A stretch of DNA of 64,000 bases, from positions 4,726,501 to 4,790,500 of the forward strand of contig NZ_CP150304.1 in assembly GCF_037992945.1 (NCBI RefSeq). The letters run 5' to 3'. The translations under genes were made by a program, and so were the position numbers. The notes under the pieces were generated by a model. The model had not been told where the DNA came from. It searched no databases and saw only the letters and a program-made list of their open reading frames with translations. This DNA is from Peribacillus sp. FSL E2-0218. GTDB taxonomy: Bacteria; Bacillota; Bacilli; Bacillales; DSM-1321. Positions 7,904 to 16,354 of this stretch are shown one piece after another; within the stretch, counting starts at the first letter, position 1, and each line of letters begins with the position of its first letter.

Positions 7904-8818
7904 CTATTTCAATAGTTCTTCGCCTTTGCTTTGCTTATGTTTTGCCGCTGCATTGACCTGTTCATCCGCATGATAGGAAGAACGGACAAGCGGACCGGAT
8001 TCGCAGTGGCTGAAGCCTTTTTCCAAAGCGCGGTCTTTTAATTCAGAAAACTCCTCGGGCGTGTAGTATTTAAGAACCTTTAAATGCTTTTTGGTCGGCT
8101 GCAGATACTGGCCGATCGTCATGATATCGACGTTATTCGCCCTTAGGTCATCCATCGTTTCAAGGATTTCCTCCCGAGTTTCGCCTAGACCGACCATCAA
8201 GCTGGATTTCGTCGGGATTTCCGGATACAGCTCCTTGGCCCTTCTTAACAGCTCCAATGAACGCTCGTATTTCGCCTGCGCCCGCACACGGTCAGATAAG
8301 CTTCTGACGGTCTCTATATTATGGTTGAGGATGTCTGGCTTGGCATCCATCAAAATTTTGATGTTTTCATGCACCCCGCCCATATCAGATGGCAATACCT
8401 CAATGGAAGTGAATGGATTTTTACGGCGGATGGCACGAACCGTTTCAGCAAACACCTCGGCGCCTCCATCCTTTAAATCATCACGGGCGACAGCCGTAAT
8501 GACCACATGTTTTAAATTCATTAACACAACGGAATCAGCTACGCGCTCAGGTTCAGCCCAGTCCAGTTCATTGGGACGTCCGGTTGTAACCGCACAGAAA
8601 CGGCAAGCCCTTGTACATATTTCCCCTAAGATCATGAAGGTCGCCGTTCTTCTTACTGCCCAGCATTCGTGGATATTCGGGCATTTCGCTTCCTCACATA
8701 CCGTATGGAGATTTTTCTCTCGCATCATATTTTTCAAACCAAGGTAATTTTCATTAGTATTAAGCTTTATTTTTAACCAATCTGGTTTTCGAAGAATTTC
8801 TTTATTTGTAGAAGACAC
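7904..8818 (-). CDS. lipA: Lipoyl synthase
   Basis: Radical-SAM enzyme inserting two sulfur atoms into octanoyl groups bound to lipoyl domains, including GcvH (27948-28331). Both iron-sulfur sites are visible: auxiliary cluster C41-x4-C46-x5-C52 (CEEAKCPNIHEC) and the radical-SAM cluster C68-x3-C72-x2-C75. The conserved C-terminal RSSYHADEQ is present. The GTG at 8818, with GGAG upstream, gives 304 residues starting VSSTNKEILRKPDWL and aligns with relatives better than the GTG at 8851. Transcribed divergently from lytH. Confidence 0.97.
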   Translation of the reverse strand: MSSTNKEILRKPDWLKIKLNTNENYLGLKNMMREKNLHTVCEEAKCPNIHECWAVRRTATFMILGEICTRACRFCAVTTGRPNELDWAEPERVADSVVLMNLKHVVITAVARDDLKDGGAEVFAETVRAIRRKNPFTSIEVLPSDMGGVHENIKILMDAKPDILNHNIETVRSLSDRVRAQAKYERSLELLRRAKELYPEIPTKSSLMVGLGETREEILETMDDLRANNVDIMTIGQYLQPTKKHLKVLKYYTPEEFSELKDRALEKGFSHCESGPLVRSSYHADEQVNAAAKHKQSKGEELLK

Positions 8819-9005
8819 GGAAATGTCACTCCATTCTATAGAAATTAACACACCCTACTTTAACAATAAAAATACATTTATACAAGTTATAGTTGGATTC
8901 CCATTATTTATTTTTCATGTTTGAAGCTAAATCAGCAAAACTATAAAAGATGGACGGACTGATGTTTTTATAAATACGGATAGTGTCATGAAAGGAGCTG
9001 CCCCG

Positions 9006-9998
9006 TTGAAAAGATTATTCTTCCTTACCCTTGCTTGTTTGTTCATTTTGAAAGGTCCAAGCCAAGTGGCTAATGCTGCTGTCGATATCCCTGAAGCATA
9101 TGCAGGGAGGATGGAGCTATATAAAAATATGGAGGCGACACTCCAGATTCCATGGTATTATCTCGCTGGAGCCGATCAATATGAACATAGCATACGGCTT
9201 GCACGGCCGGATCTGGAGCCGGCGAAAGGGTTGATTGGCCTCAATATCGAGCCTTCAAAATGGAGAGGCATCCTTAACCCGAACTTAAATGATGTAAACC
9301 CGCTCACGATCACCTTTTTTGATGGTTTGGGCGTGGATGGAAATGGTGATGGCAAGGCGGATATCATGAATGATACGGACCGTTTATATGCGTTTTCCAA
9401 GCACCTCCGGAATTATGGCACCGATGAAGATAATATCAGGATCGCCCTTTGGGATTATTATAAACGGGACAAAGCCGTCAGCATCATCATGGGCAATGCA
9501 GAAATCTACAAGAAATATGGCCGACTGGATTTACAGGAAAAAGCCTTCCCGGTCCCTGTTCGGACTCATTATACGTATTTGAATACATGGGGGAGCGCTC
9601 GCGGCTGGGGAGGCAGGAGGATCCACGAGGGCACTGACATCTTTGCTGATTATAGCCTGCCGGTTCGATCGACCAGTTATGGAATCATTGAAATGAAAGG
9701 CTGGAACAAATTCGGCGGATGGCGGATAGGGATACGGGATTTAAATAATACGTATCATTATTTTGCCCATTTAAGCGGGTTTACCGAAGGACTGAAGGTT
9801 GGACATATTGTCGAGCCAGGACAAGTCATCGGAGGAGTGGGCAGTACAGGTTATGGCCCTCCAGGAACATCAGGTAAATTCCCACCGCATCTCCATTATG
9901 GAATGTACAAAGATAACGGCCGCACGGAATGGAGCTTTGACCCTTACCCATACTTAAAAATGTGGGAAAGGAAAGATTTAGCCAAAAAGCAAAACTAA
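9006..9998 (+). CDS. lytH: M23 metallopeptidase LytH (sporulation L-Ala-D-Glu endopeptidase)
   Basis: Matches B. subtilis LytH (YunA), which trims peptide side chains in spore cortex. The TTG at 9006 (GGAGCTG upstream) yields MKRLFFLTLACLFILKGPSQ, a signal peptide. An N-terminal lysozyme-like or linker region (DQYEHSIRLARP ... KADIMNDTDRLYAFSKHLRNYG) precedes the LytM/M23 domain. Zinc ligands are seen in RRIHEGTDIFA (H-x3-D) and PPHLHYGMY (H-x-H). It is followed by its own terminator and by yunB, as in B. subtilis. Confidence 0.92.
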   Translation: MKRLFFLTLACLFILKGPSQVANAAVDIPEAYAGRMELYKNMEATLQIPWYYLAGADQYEHSIRLARPDLEPAKGLIGLNIEPSKWRGILNPNLNDVNPLTITFFDGLGVDGNGDGKADIMNDTDRLYAFSKHLRNYGTDEDNIRIALWDYYKRDKAVSIIMGNAEIYKKYGRLDLQEKAFPVPVRTHYTYLNTWGSARGWGGRRIHEGTDIFADYSLPVRSTSYGIIEMKGWNKFGGWRIGIRDLNNTYHYFAHLSGFTEGLKVGHIVEPGQVIGGVGSTGYGPPGTSGKFPPHLHYGMYKDNGRTEWSFDPYPYLKMWERKDLAKKQN

Positions 9999-10028
9999 GC
10001 AGCGAGGAATTTTGCGCTGCTTTTTTTC
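9998..10028 (+). terminator. Terminator after lytH
   Basis: Stem AGCAGCG / CGCTGCT with a loop of about ten bases followed by seven T. Confidence 0.85.
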
Positions 10029-10085
10029 GATTTCAACATATTCCCCTGAAGCTGACGCATAGGTATTAGTAAAGGGGGCTAAAGC

Positions 10086-10835
10086 GTGTTCCGAAAAAGA
10101 TTTCGCCCAATGAAATTCCGAAAAAAGGGGCCTCTCCCCACCCGTAAAGTTTTTCTTTATTCCTTCATCCTTTTCATCCTATCAAGCATCATGACACTTT
10201 GGTACGTCGATAAAACCATCGAACCTGTAATCATGAATGTCGCCGAAAATGAAATCAAACGGATTGCCACGGAAACGATCCATGAATCGGTCGATGAGAA
10301 TATCTCCAAGATTGATATGAAGGAAATCATCACCAACAATAAGGGGACTGAGGGTACCAGTTCTTCCTATAGCTTCAATCCAGTCATATACAGTGAGTTG
10401 CGCGCCAACATCACGAAAGACATTCAAAGGAAGCTTGGCATCAAACAGGGAAACCCTTTTAAAACGGGTTCAGCTAAAATAAATGACGAACAATATAAAA
10501 GCGTGGTCTATTATATACCTTTAGGCGTCGTTACCGGAAATAACCTCCTCTCCAACTATGGACCTGAAATTCCAGTGAAAATGTCAGTGATCGGCAATGT
10601 TGAATCGGACCTAAGAACAAAACTGACGAACGCGGGCATTAATAATGTCTATTATGAATTGATCGTGGATTTTGATGTCAACATCCAAATCGTCATCCCT
10701 TCTTTCACCAAAGAGACCAAGGTAAGCCAGGAAGTGACAGTCGGCAGCTTATTGATCGAAGGCGATGTACCAAGTTATTTCAGTAATGGCAACGGGGCGG
10801 TCGCGCCAGCCATCATGAAGGAAAACAAGCAATGA
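10086..10835 (+). CDS. yunB: Sporulation protein YunB
   Basis: 249-residue protein with a basic N-terminus and one membrane segment (VFLYSFILFILSSIMTLWYV, about residues 22-41), then an outward-facing domain with DKTIEPVIMNVAENEIKRIATETI. This is the YunB family, sigma-E-controlled and needed for efficient sporulation in B. subtilis; its biochemical role is unknown. The GTG start has AAAGGGGG upstream. No clear terminator follows; the next 100 bases lead into fossil repeats. Confidence 0.9.
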   Translation: MFRKRFRPMKFRKKGPLPTRKVFLYSFILFILSSIMTLWYVDKTIEPVIMNVAENEIKRIATETIHESVDENISKIDMKEIITNNKGTEGTSSSYSFNPVIYSELRANITKDIQRKLGIKQGNPFKTGSAKINDEQYKSVVYYIPLGVVTGNNLLSNYGPEIPVKMSVIGNVESDLRTKLTNAGINNVYYELIVDFDVNIQIVIPSFTKETKVSQEVTVGSLLIEGDVPSYFSNGNGAVAPAIMKENKQ

Positions 10836-10894
10836 AAAAACGAGCCTGCCCTAAAGTAAAATGTAAGCCTATAGAGTAGCCAATTTGAAGAACC

Positions 10895-10930
10895 CGCCTC
10901 ATTGGATGCAAAGCTCAAACTCGCGAGTAA
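10895..10930 (+). repeat. Single unit of the 21-bp repeat family
   Basis: The stretch GATGCAAAGCTCAAACTCGC followed by GAGTAA is nearly the same as GATGCAAAGTCTAAATTCGC plus GAGTAA at about 22463-22488, part of a 21-bp repeat array. It looks like a lone remnant of that array. Confidence 0.6.
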
Positions 10931-10943
10931 CGGTACCTTAGAC

Positions 10944-11056
10944 CGTTCAAATCCACTGCAGGTGAATCGCGGTCCGCCCTCTGCTTTCAGCCTGCGAGGT
11001 CTCACGTAGACGCGCATGTCCCGCAGGAGTAGTCTCGGACCTTCCATTTCACTGCA
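10944..11056 (-). repeat. Decayed copy of the GC-rich dispersed repeat seen at 56621-56744
   Basis: Read on the minus strand it has GGAAGGTCCGAGACT, CTCCTGCGGGA, GCGCGTCTA, GAGACCTCGCAGGC and ends GCAGTGGATTTGAAC. These match in order GGAAGGTACGAGACT, CTCCTGCGGGA, GCGCGTCTA, GAGACCCCGCAGGC and GGAGTGGAAATCAAC of the 56.6-kb copy. It lies directly downstream of the HD-GYP gene's terminator. Confidence 0.8.
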
Positions 11057-11059
11057 CCT

Positions 11060-11091
11060 AAAAAAATGCCGTCTGCAAAATGCAGGCAGCA
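11060..11091 (-). terminator. Terminator of the HD-GYP gene
   Basis: On the minus strand an 11-bp stem TGCTGCCTGCA / TGCAGACGGCA (with G-U pairs) around a 3-base loop is followed by seven T. Closely similar in sequence to the terminator at 50247-50280. Confidence 0.85.
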
Positions 11092-11124
11092 TGTCTTACT
11101 TACCAAAGGGTATATTTTATAGGG

Positions 11125-12222
11125 TTAGGCTGGTTCTTGTATATTCAAGCATTTCATGATCAGCAAATGCAGGTTCTTATTCATGTCCACCTCATAGGGT
11201 TCTTTGATCTGTTCCCCATTTTCCTCAAGGATCCTTATCAGGGGCCGGTCCCCTATTCCTTCATTTTGAGCGGAAACGACCCCTTTTCTCCCATCATTCA
11301 ATTCTACCGTTAGGCCGTTCGGGTAGATGGCGACAGCTCTGCGGAAAGCTTCAATGATCGTATTATCGAACTTTTTGCCGACTCCGGCATAAAGGACCTC
11401 CAACCCCTCATGAGGCAGCATCGCTTTACGGTAAACCCGATTGGAAGTTACGGCATCAAACACGTCCGCAACGGCAATGATCTTACAGAAATAGTGGATT
11501 TCGTCCCCTTTTATCCCGCGTGGATATCCAGAGCCATCCAACCTTTCATGGTGCTGGTAGGCACAATTGGCAACGATAAGCGAAACCGTATGAATATTCT
11601 TAATTAGATGGAATCCGTAATCGGCATGCTTCTGGATTTGTTCAAATTCCTGTTCCGTCAGCTTACCGGGCTTACGAAGGATATCCAAGGGGACAAGCAT
11701 TTTACCGACATCATGCAAGATCGCTCCCAAACCGAGTATCTCCAAGTTCTTTTCATTTATATTCAATTCCATCCCAATCGCCAGCGTATATAAGGTCACA
11801 TTAAAGGAATGAGTAAAGATATAATCATCGTATGTATAAACATCCGCCAGTAACGTCATTAATTCTTTATTGCTTTTCAGCTCTTTCATGATGCTGCGGA
11901 CTATTTGGGTGAACTTGACGCTAGCCTGCTCAATCGTGAAAGATGCATCGAGGTTGATTTTATCCTTCATATCCTGGAACGTGGTTTCAATCGTATTAAT
12001 GGCTTCTCTCCTAAGCTTCCCGGAAACTGGTGGCATTGGAATAATGTCATCCGTCCTTGGATCTTGAATGTAGACAAAGGGAATATTCAAGGAAACCAGT
12101 CGATCGATCATTTTCTGTGTTAATGTCAAACCCTCGCACAATAGGATATGGCCCCGCTCATTATGGATGTTTTTTCCGAGCCTGGCTCCAGGGCTTAAAG
12201 ACTTTGTAATAGCTAGCCTCAT
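11125..12222 (-). CDS. HD-GYP domain protein (putative cyclic-di-GMP phosphodiesterase)
   Basis: About 365 residues from ATG 12222 (ribosome site GGAG at seven bases). An N-terminal domain of unclear function (GARLGKNIHNERGHILLCEG) precedes an HD-GYP domain. It contains ILHDVGKM with the HD pair near residues 170-171, and HHERLDGSGYP (224-234), the signature of the GYP subgroup that hydrolyses cyclic di-GMP. The C-terminus (about 310-360) is a small beta domain. It lies between yunB and yunC, where B. subtilis has nothing. Cytosolic; the signal it senses is not evident. Confidence 0.9.
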   Translation of the reverse strand: MRLAITKSLSPGARLGKNIHNERGHILLCEGLTLTQKMIDRLVSLNIPFVYIQDPRTDDIIPMPPVSGKLRREAINTIETTFQDMKDKINLDASFTIEQASVKFTQIVRSIMKELKSNKELMTLLADVYTYDDYIFTHSFNVTLYTLAIGMELNINEKNLEILGLGAILHDVGKMLVPLDILRKPGKLTEQEFEQIQKHADYGFHLIKNIHTVSLIVANCAYQHHERLDGSGYPRGIKGDEIHYFCKIIAVADVFDAVTSNRVYRKAMLPHEGLEVLYAGVGKKFDNTIIEAFRRAVAIYPNGLTVELNDGRKGVVSAQNEGIGDRPLIRILEENGEQIKEPYEVDMNKNLHLLIMKCLNIQEPA

Positions 12223-12361
12223 ACTTGTACTCCATTTCCCCATTCAAGATTTGGTATCGAACCGTTTCTTTCCTTTATAAGGATTATCGGAAAATATTTT
12301 CATAAATGAATCCGTTTAAAAATATTTATTGATAAATATCCGAAAAACTTGGTGAAATAAA

Positions 12362-12402
12362 ATAAAGGCCCCCTTCTGGATAAAAGAAAGCCCGCCTTTT
12401 TA
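12362..12402 (-). terminator. Terminator of yunC
   Basis: On the minus strand AAAGGC and GCCTTT arms (AAAGGCGGGCTT ... AAGGGGGCCTTT) close a loop, followed by a T-rich tail ATTTTATTT. Confidence 0.6.
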
Positions 12403-12702
12403 GATCATTTTGATTAATGCTTCTTTACCGATCATTCCGGGATAGATGCCCATAGCCTCCGCTTCCCACGTTACCGATTCAAGCGGTGCATCCAAAAGCT
12501 CTTCAATCGACTTTACACCGGTGGCCCTGCCTGCTAGGATTTTACGATCACTTAATTTTTCATTTAACAGCCCCACATCCAACGCACCGCACATTATATA
12601 CCCTTTTTCGGAAGCCACAGCAAGCAAGTTCGTTTTGGGAAGCCGGACAGAAATGGCTAAGAAGGTATGACTATCAAGTATTATTGGTATCATGTTAATC
12701 AA
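12400..12702 (-). CDS. yunC: YunC family protein (DUF1805)
   Basis: Conserved small protein. LPKTNLLAVASEKGYIMCGALDVGLLNEKL and GRATGVKSIEELLDAPLESVT are diagnostic of YunC/DUF1805, a family of unknown function with a solved archaeal-like fold. The start is likely the TTG at 12702 (LINMIPIILD, aligning with B. subtilis MVNLTPIMI), ten bases after AAAGGGG. That ribosome site lies in an inverted repeat (12706-12753) that can mask it, suggesting translational control. It is 62 bases downstream of yunD, in the same direction. Confidence 0.9.
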   Translation of the reverse strand: MINMIPIILDSHTFLAISVRLPKTNLLAVASEKGYIMCGALDVGLLNEKLSDRKILAGRATGVKSIEELLDAPLESVTWEAEAMGIYPGMIGKEALIKMI

Positions 12703-12705
12703 AAT

Positions 12706-12753
12706 GGTTTCGCCCCTTTCTTCCTCATACAATATGAAAAAAAGGGCGAAACC
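12706..12753 (-). promoter_or_regulatory. Inverted repeat that covers the yunC ribosome-binding site
   Basis: GGTTTCGCCC (12706-12715 on the plus strand) and GGGCGAAACC (12744-12753) form a perfect 10-bp stem, extendable by a G-U pair and A-U pairs. In the minus-strand mRNA the second arm contains AAAGGGG, the yunC ribosome site. It lies between yunD and yunC. The T-run is on the loop side, so it is not a standard terminator. Confidence 0.7.
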
Positions 12754-12764
12754 GTGATTTGGCA

Positions 12765-14153
12765 TTAGGCTTCTGTATATATTTTTTTCAGCTTCCACGC
12801 GAGGATATCCCTTAGGAATTCAGGCAACAGATACTCCTTGCGATTGGAGCGCTGGATACTCGGAAAGAAATGCCCGAATGTGAACATATCCGGTATGGCC
12901 AATTTATAGGATGCATCTGGCCGCAGCTTCTCTCCATCTATCAGGATCGTCTTGACGATCCCGTTCTCGATTTCATCGAATTCAATTCGCTCATAATGCA
13001 TGACTCCCATGATTTTCCCCCGAAAACCAAAGCCTTTCACCTGAAGATCAGGCCATTCCTCATCCCTGGATTGCATGAGTATTTCTTTTAATTCATTCCC
13101 ATTGACTTCAACGATACAAGGATTGATGGGATGCGGACAGATCCGGTGAATATCCCCTTTGGTTACTGGACCCTTTAGCAATCCATCAAGCAGCAGACCG
13201 GCATTCAAAAAGGTACAATCAGCCTTACTCCATTCCCTAAGCGCCTCACCGAGGATTTTCGTGAGGGGGCTCACTCTGAACCAATCATTTTCCAGCGCTT
13301 CCGGCAGGTCTACCACGACCTCGTCCAGCGTTTCCCCGCCTGCCAAGTACATGGCTTCAACCCAAGAACGTTCATCCTCCAATTCCAAGAAATCATTGGT
13401 GTCATAAAGAATCGCTTTCTTCTTGGAAATTCGTTTATCCTGATCAATGGTCATTTCGACCTGCCCTACGTAAAACCCATATTTTCCTGCACCGCATAGG
13501 AGCACATCATTGACCAGTTTCCCTTGATGAAGGATATGATGGGTATGCGCGCCAAGGATGACATCAATCTGCGGAAAGTCCGCTGCCATCCTTTCATCGT
13601 CATGGATGCCCAAGTGTGAAAGGATGATGATGACATCCGCCTTGGCCTTAATCTCTTCAAGCTGTTCTTTTAATTCCTCGAATGGTTCAGTCAGTTCCCA
13701 GTCCATCGCGGAGTAGAACTTTTGAAAAAAGGCAGTCAAACCAATCAGTGCAATCCTCGTGCCTTTCGCCGTTGTATGTATCCAATAGGGCAGCGCCCAT
13801 TCCGGCCTCTGATGATTCCGGTAATAGATGTTCGCTGCCAAGACCTTGAACCTTGCATGATCGTATAAGGAATCCAACCCTTCATGAGGCAAAGTGATTC
13901 CTTCATTATTGCCGATGGTCACATATTGGTAGCCCGCTTCATTGAGCAATTCAATATTCCCCTTACCTAAGGTGCCTTCAGTATAAGGATGCCAGCGGTC
14001 CACATGATCACCTATATCGAATATGATCGCTTCTTCACCCGTTTCTTGATGAAGTTCCCTTCTTTCCTTAAGAAACTTCTCGATACGAGGCCAATTCTCA
14101 AAATGACTATGAAGATCATTGGTGTGATATAAATGAATGATTTCCGACATCAT
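12765..14153 (-). CDS. yunD: 5'-nucleotidase/metallophosphatase family protein YunD
   Basis: 462 residues with the calcineurin-like dinuclear metal motifs HTNDLHSHF, IFDIGDHVDRW, GNNEG, ILSHLG and GAHTHH, followed by a 5'-nucleotidase C-terminal domain (FLNAGLLLDGLLKGPVTKGDIHRICPHPINPCIVEVNGNELKEIL). No signal peptide, unlike the secreted UshA type, so it probably acts in the cytosol on nucleotides or related phosphate esters. It heads the short group yunD-yunC on the minus strand, 15 bp downstream of yunE. Confidence 0.93.
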   Translation of the reverse strand: MMSEIIHLYHTNDLHSHFENWPRIEKFLKERRELHQETGEEAIIFDIGDHVDRWHPYTEGTLGKGNIELLNEAGYQYVTIGNNEGITLPHEGLDSLYDHARFKVLAANIYYRNHQRPEWALPYWIHTTAKGTRIALIGLTAFFQKFYSAMDWELTEPFEELKEQLEEIKAKADVIIILSHLGIHDDERMAADFPQIDVILGAHTHHILHQGKLVNDVLLCGAGKYGFYVGQVEMTIDQDKRISKKKAILYDTNDFLELEDERSWVEAMYLAGGETLDEVVVDLPEALENDWFRVSPLTKILGEALREWSKADCTFLNAGLLLDGLLKGPVTKGDIHRICPHPINPCIVEVNGNELKEILMQSRDEEWPDLQVKGFGFRGKIMGVMHYERIEFDEIENGIVKTILIDGEKLRPDASYKLAIPDMFTFGHFFPSIQRSNRKEYLLPEFLRDILAWKLKKIYTEA

Positions 14154-14168
14154 TTCCTTCCTCCTCGC

Positions 14169-14996
14169 TTATCCGGTAATCCCTTGGTAAATAAGACGTA
14201 AACCAATGATTATCAGAACTATTTTCAACATATTTTCCAATGACGCGCTCTTTAGCCGCGTATTGATCCATGCCCCCCATTTCGCTCCGAACCACGCTCC
14301 CGGTATCAGGGCTAAAGCATAGGGCCAATTGATATTCCCAAGTGAAATATGGGTGATCGAATTCGTGATGGACGATAGAAATACCATGAACATGGAAGTT
14401 GCCACCGCCATATGCGGCGGGAAGAAGAAAAGCAGCATCATCACGGGAACCATCAATGCACCACCGCCTATTCCAAATAATCCTGAGCAAAATCCAACGA
14501 CAAATGAAATCAATACCGCTGCCAACGGATGGTATCCATATGTAAACGCCTGTCCACTTTCCGTTTTATGCGTTTTAACGATTTTCCCTTTTCCGGGCTT
14601 GAAAACCATCGGCTTCAAGCGGTCCTTCACCAATAAAACAATGGCCATGAATACCATGAACATTCCAAAATATAAGGAGAAGGCTTCGATATTCAGGCTT
14701 TTATTTACATAGGCCCCAATTATGCCGCCAGGGGCGCTGCCAATGAAGAAAATCAAGCCTGCCTTATAATCGACCACCTTATGCTTTACATAGGCTAAAG
14801 TGGAGGATAAACCGGTGAAAATCATGATCACGGTAGAAACGCCTACCGCCACTTGTGGTGTCAATTCATCGATCATATGCGTCGATGTACCAAAATACAA
14901 AAGGGAAGGCACAATGATGATGCCGCCTCCCAGACCGACAAGAGAGCCGATTGTTCCCGCTATCAAACCAATACTTATCAATATCAACCAAACCAT
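14169..14996 (-). CDS. yunE: TauE/SafE-family membrane exporter YunE
   Basis: Sulfite exporter TauE/SafE family (DUF81). About 276 residues from ATG 14996 (AAAGGCGG upstream). Around eight membrane segments; repeated G-rich signatures GTIGSLVGLGGGIIIVPSLL and CSGLFGIGGGALMVPVMML mark the two half repeats. Likely moves sulfur-containing or other organic anions across the membrane; the substrate is not known. Neighbour order yunD-yunE-yunF is as in B. subtilis. Confidence 0.93.
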   Translation of the reverse strand: MVWLILISIGLIAGTIGSLVGLGGGIIIVPSLLYFGTSTHMIDELTPQVAVGVSTVIMIFTGLSSTLAYVKHKVVDYKAGLIFFIGSAPGGIIGAYVNKSLNIEAFSLYFGMFMVFMAIVLLVKDRLKPMVFKPGKGKIVKTHKTESGQAFTYGYHPLAAVLISFVVGFCSGLFGIGGGALMVPVMMLLFFFPPHMAVATSMFMVFLSSITNSITHISLGNINWPYALALIPGAWFGAKWGAWINTRLKSASLENMLKIVLIIIGLRLIYQGITG

Positions 14997-15079
14997 GTAC
15001 AAATCCGCCTTTACCTTGTTGTCAGTCAAGCGCTCCTTAGCTAGCTTGTCTATCATCTTCATTAATTATATATCGCCGC

Positions 15080-15928
15080 TTAAAACAAACCAAGCTGCTT
15101 AGGAGCAAGCCCCTCATATTCGATGTCAAGCAGCTCGATCAATTGCTTGGCATTATCGGAGGCGTCTCCGCCTGAGTTATTATTGAAAAGGACATATAAA
15201 TCCTTGCACTGATCTTCCAACTTCCTTATATTCGCCACCCATTCAGTCAATTCACGATGATTATAACGGTATAAATACCTGACCTCCCGCCAATTGTCCC
15301 CCGCATGCTTCTTCTGCCAACCATGCAGGTTTCGGCCATGGAAGCGTATCAAGGTTTTATCGCGATCCGTGGCCTGGAGGACGATAGGAACCGAGCCCTC
15401 CCCAGCCTGCGGTTCATCACATATCGTATGAATCCAGCCTTCCTTTTCGAGGAATTCCAAGGTTTGCTGGATCATGCCCGGTCTGTACCAGCTTTGATTC
15501 CGGAACTCTATAGCAACTGGCGTGTCGCCCATCTCAAGCTTGCACCACCGTAAATAATCGACATTCTCCCGCTTACAGTCAAACCATGGTGGAAATTGAA
15601 ACAGGACCATCGCGAGCTTACCTGCCGTATCATAAGCCTCAAGGGAATCACGAAAGGCTTTGAACATATCCTTTTTACTTTCAAATGGAATTTCCCCGCG
15701 CTGATGTCCTGTCATCCCCTGATAAGCTTTAACGACAAATTGAAAGGAGGCAGGCGTCTCGGCTACCCACTTTTCACTGTTCCGCTTTGGCTGAACCGCA
15801 TAAAACGAAGCATCCACCTCCACAACAGGAAAATGGGCCCCGTACTCCTTCAGTTTATCACGCTGGGACACACCGCCCTCATACAAACGATCATGATCGC
15901 CCCAGCCAGTCACACCCACATAAATCAT
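15080..15928 (-). CDS. yunF: DUF72 family protein YunF
   Basis: DUF72 TIM-barrel-like protein. MIYVGVTGWGDHDRLYEGG at the start, HFPVVEVDASFYAVQP and PASFQFVVKAYQGMTGH, and the C-terminal LYVLFNNNSGGDASDNAKQL are typical. The ATG at 15928 is placed nine bases after GGAGGG; an ATG at 15937 would abut the ribosome site. Function unknown; some DUF72 proteins have been linked to DNA or cell-envelope processes, but nothing here decides. Confidence 0.92.
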   Translation of the reverse strand: MIYVGVTGWGDHDRLYEGGVSQRDKLKEYGAHFPVVEVDASFYAVQPKRNSEKWVAETPASFQFVVKAYQGMTGHQRGEIPFESKKDMFKAFRDSLEAYDTAGKLAMVLFQFPPWFDCKRENVDYLRWCKLEMGDTPVAIEFRNQSWYRPGMIQQTLEFLEKEGWIHTICDEPQAGEGSVPIVLQATDRDKTLIRFHGRNLHGWQKKHAGDNWREVRYLYRYNHRELTEWVANIRKLEDQCKDLYVLFNNNSGGDASDNAKQLIELLDIEYEGLAPKQLGLF

Positions 15929-16025
15929 CTGTACCATCCCTCCCCTTTACACAGGCTTCGCTTACTATATTTTTACCCTGAGAAGGCGCATTTAATCTTG
16001 GTGTAACGCCAACCTCATCCCACTT

Positions 16026-16060
16026 AAAAAAGAAAGAACCTGCCAGTCTCCCCGGCAGGC
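16026..16060 (-). terminator. Second terminator-like hairpin downstream of sufB
   Basis: On the minus strand GCCTGCC and GGCAGG arms around a 9-base loop are followed by TTCTTTCTTTTTT. It would end transcripts passing the suf terminator or those of the small fragment at 16104-16208. Confidence 0.7.
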
Positions 16061-16103
16061 TTTCGTATGAATGGATATGCTCTATCGCCTTACAGGCATC
16101 CGA

Positions 16104-16208
16104 TCATTCTCCGTTGGAGCCTTCCATTTCGAACTTGATCGATTGAAGCTGACAACCTTTTAAGTCCTTATTTTTTAGTCTAATGATAATACTCTTTTCA
16201 AATCGCAT
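16104..16208 (-). pseudogene. Short reading frame ending in a duplicated sufB C-terminus
   Basis: A 34-codon frame (MRFEKSIIIR ... SIKFEMEGSNGE) with no clear ribosome site. The 25 bases at 16116-16140 are identical to 16364-16388 inside sufB and are read in the same frame (IKFEMEGS). The upstream part does not match sufB. Most simply this is a remnant of a tandem duplication of the sufB end whose remaining sequence has drifted. Confidence 0.5.
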
Positions 16209-16261
16209 CAAGTTTTATGAATCAAGGTCCGGATTGCACCATTCCATCAAAAATCATAACA

Positions 16262-16296
16262 AATAAAAAGGAGACGAACTATAAAGTCCGTCTCCT
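16262..16296 (-). terminator. Terminator of the suf operon
   Basis: 11-bp stem with one mismatch (GGAGACGGACT / AGTTCGTCTCC) around a 4-base loop, followed on the minus strand by TTTTTATTT. Confidence 0.88.
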
Positions 16297-16354
16297 CACT
16301 AAAGGTAATCTGAACCGCCACAAAATAGCACGTTTCAAGATCGTTGTATTTAAT

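Larger units (their letters stand above)
15929..16354. other. Intergenic region with two terminator-like hairpins and a sufB-derived fragment
   Basis: About 425 bases between the suf operon end and yunF. It holds the suf terminator (16262-16296), a decayed copy of the sufB 3' end (16104-16208) and a second hairpin (16026-16060). Confidence 0.8.
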
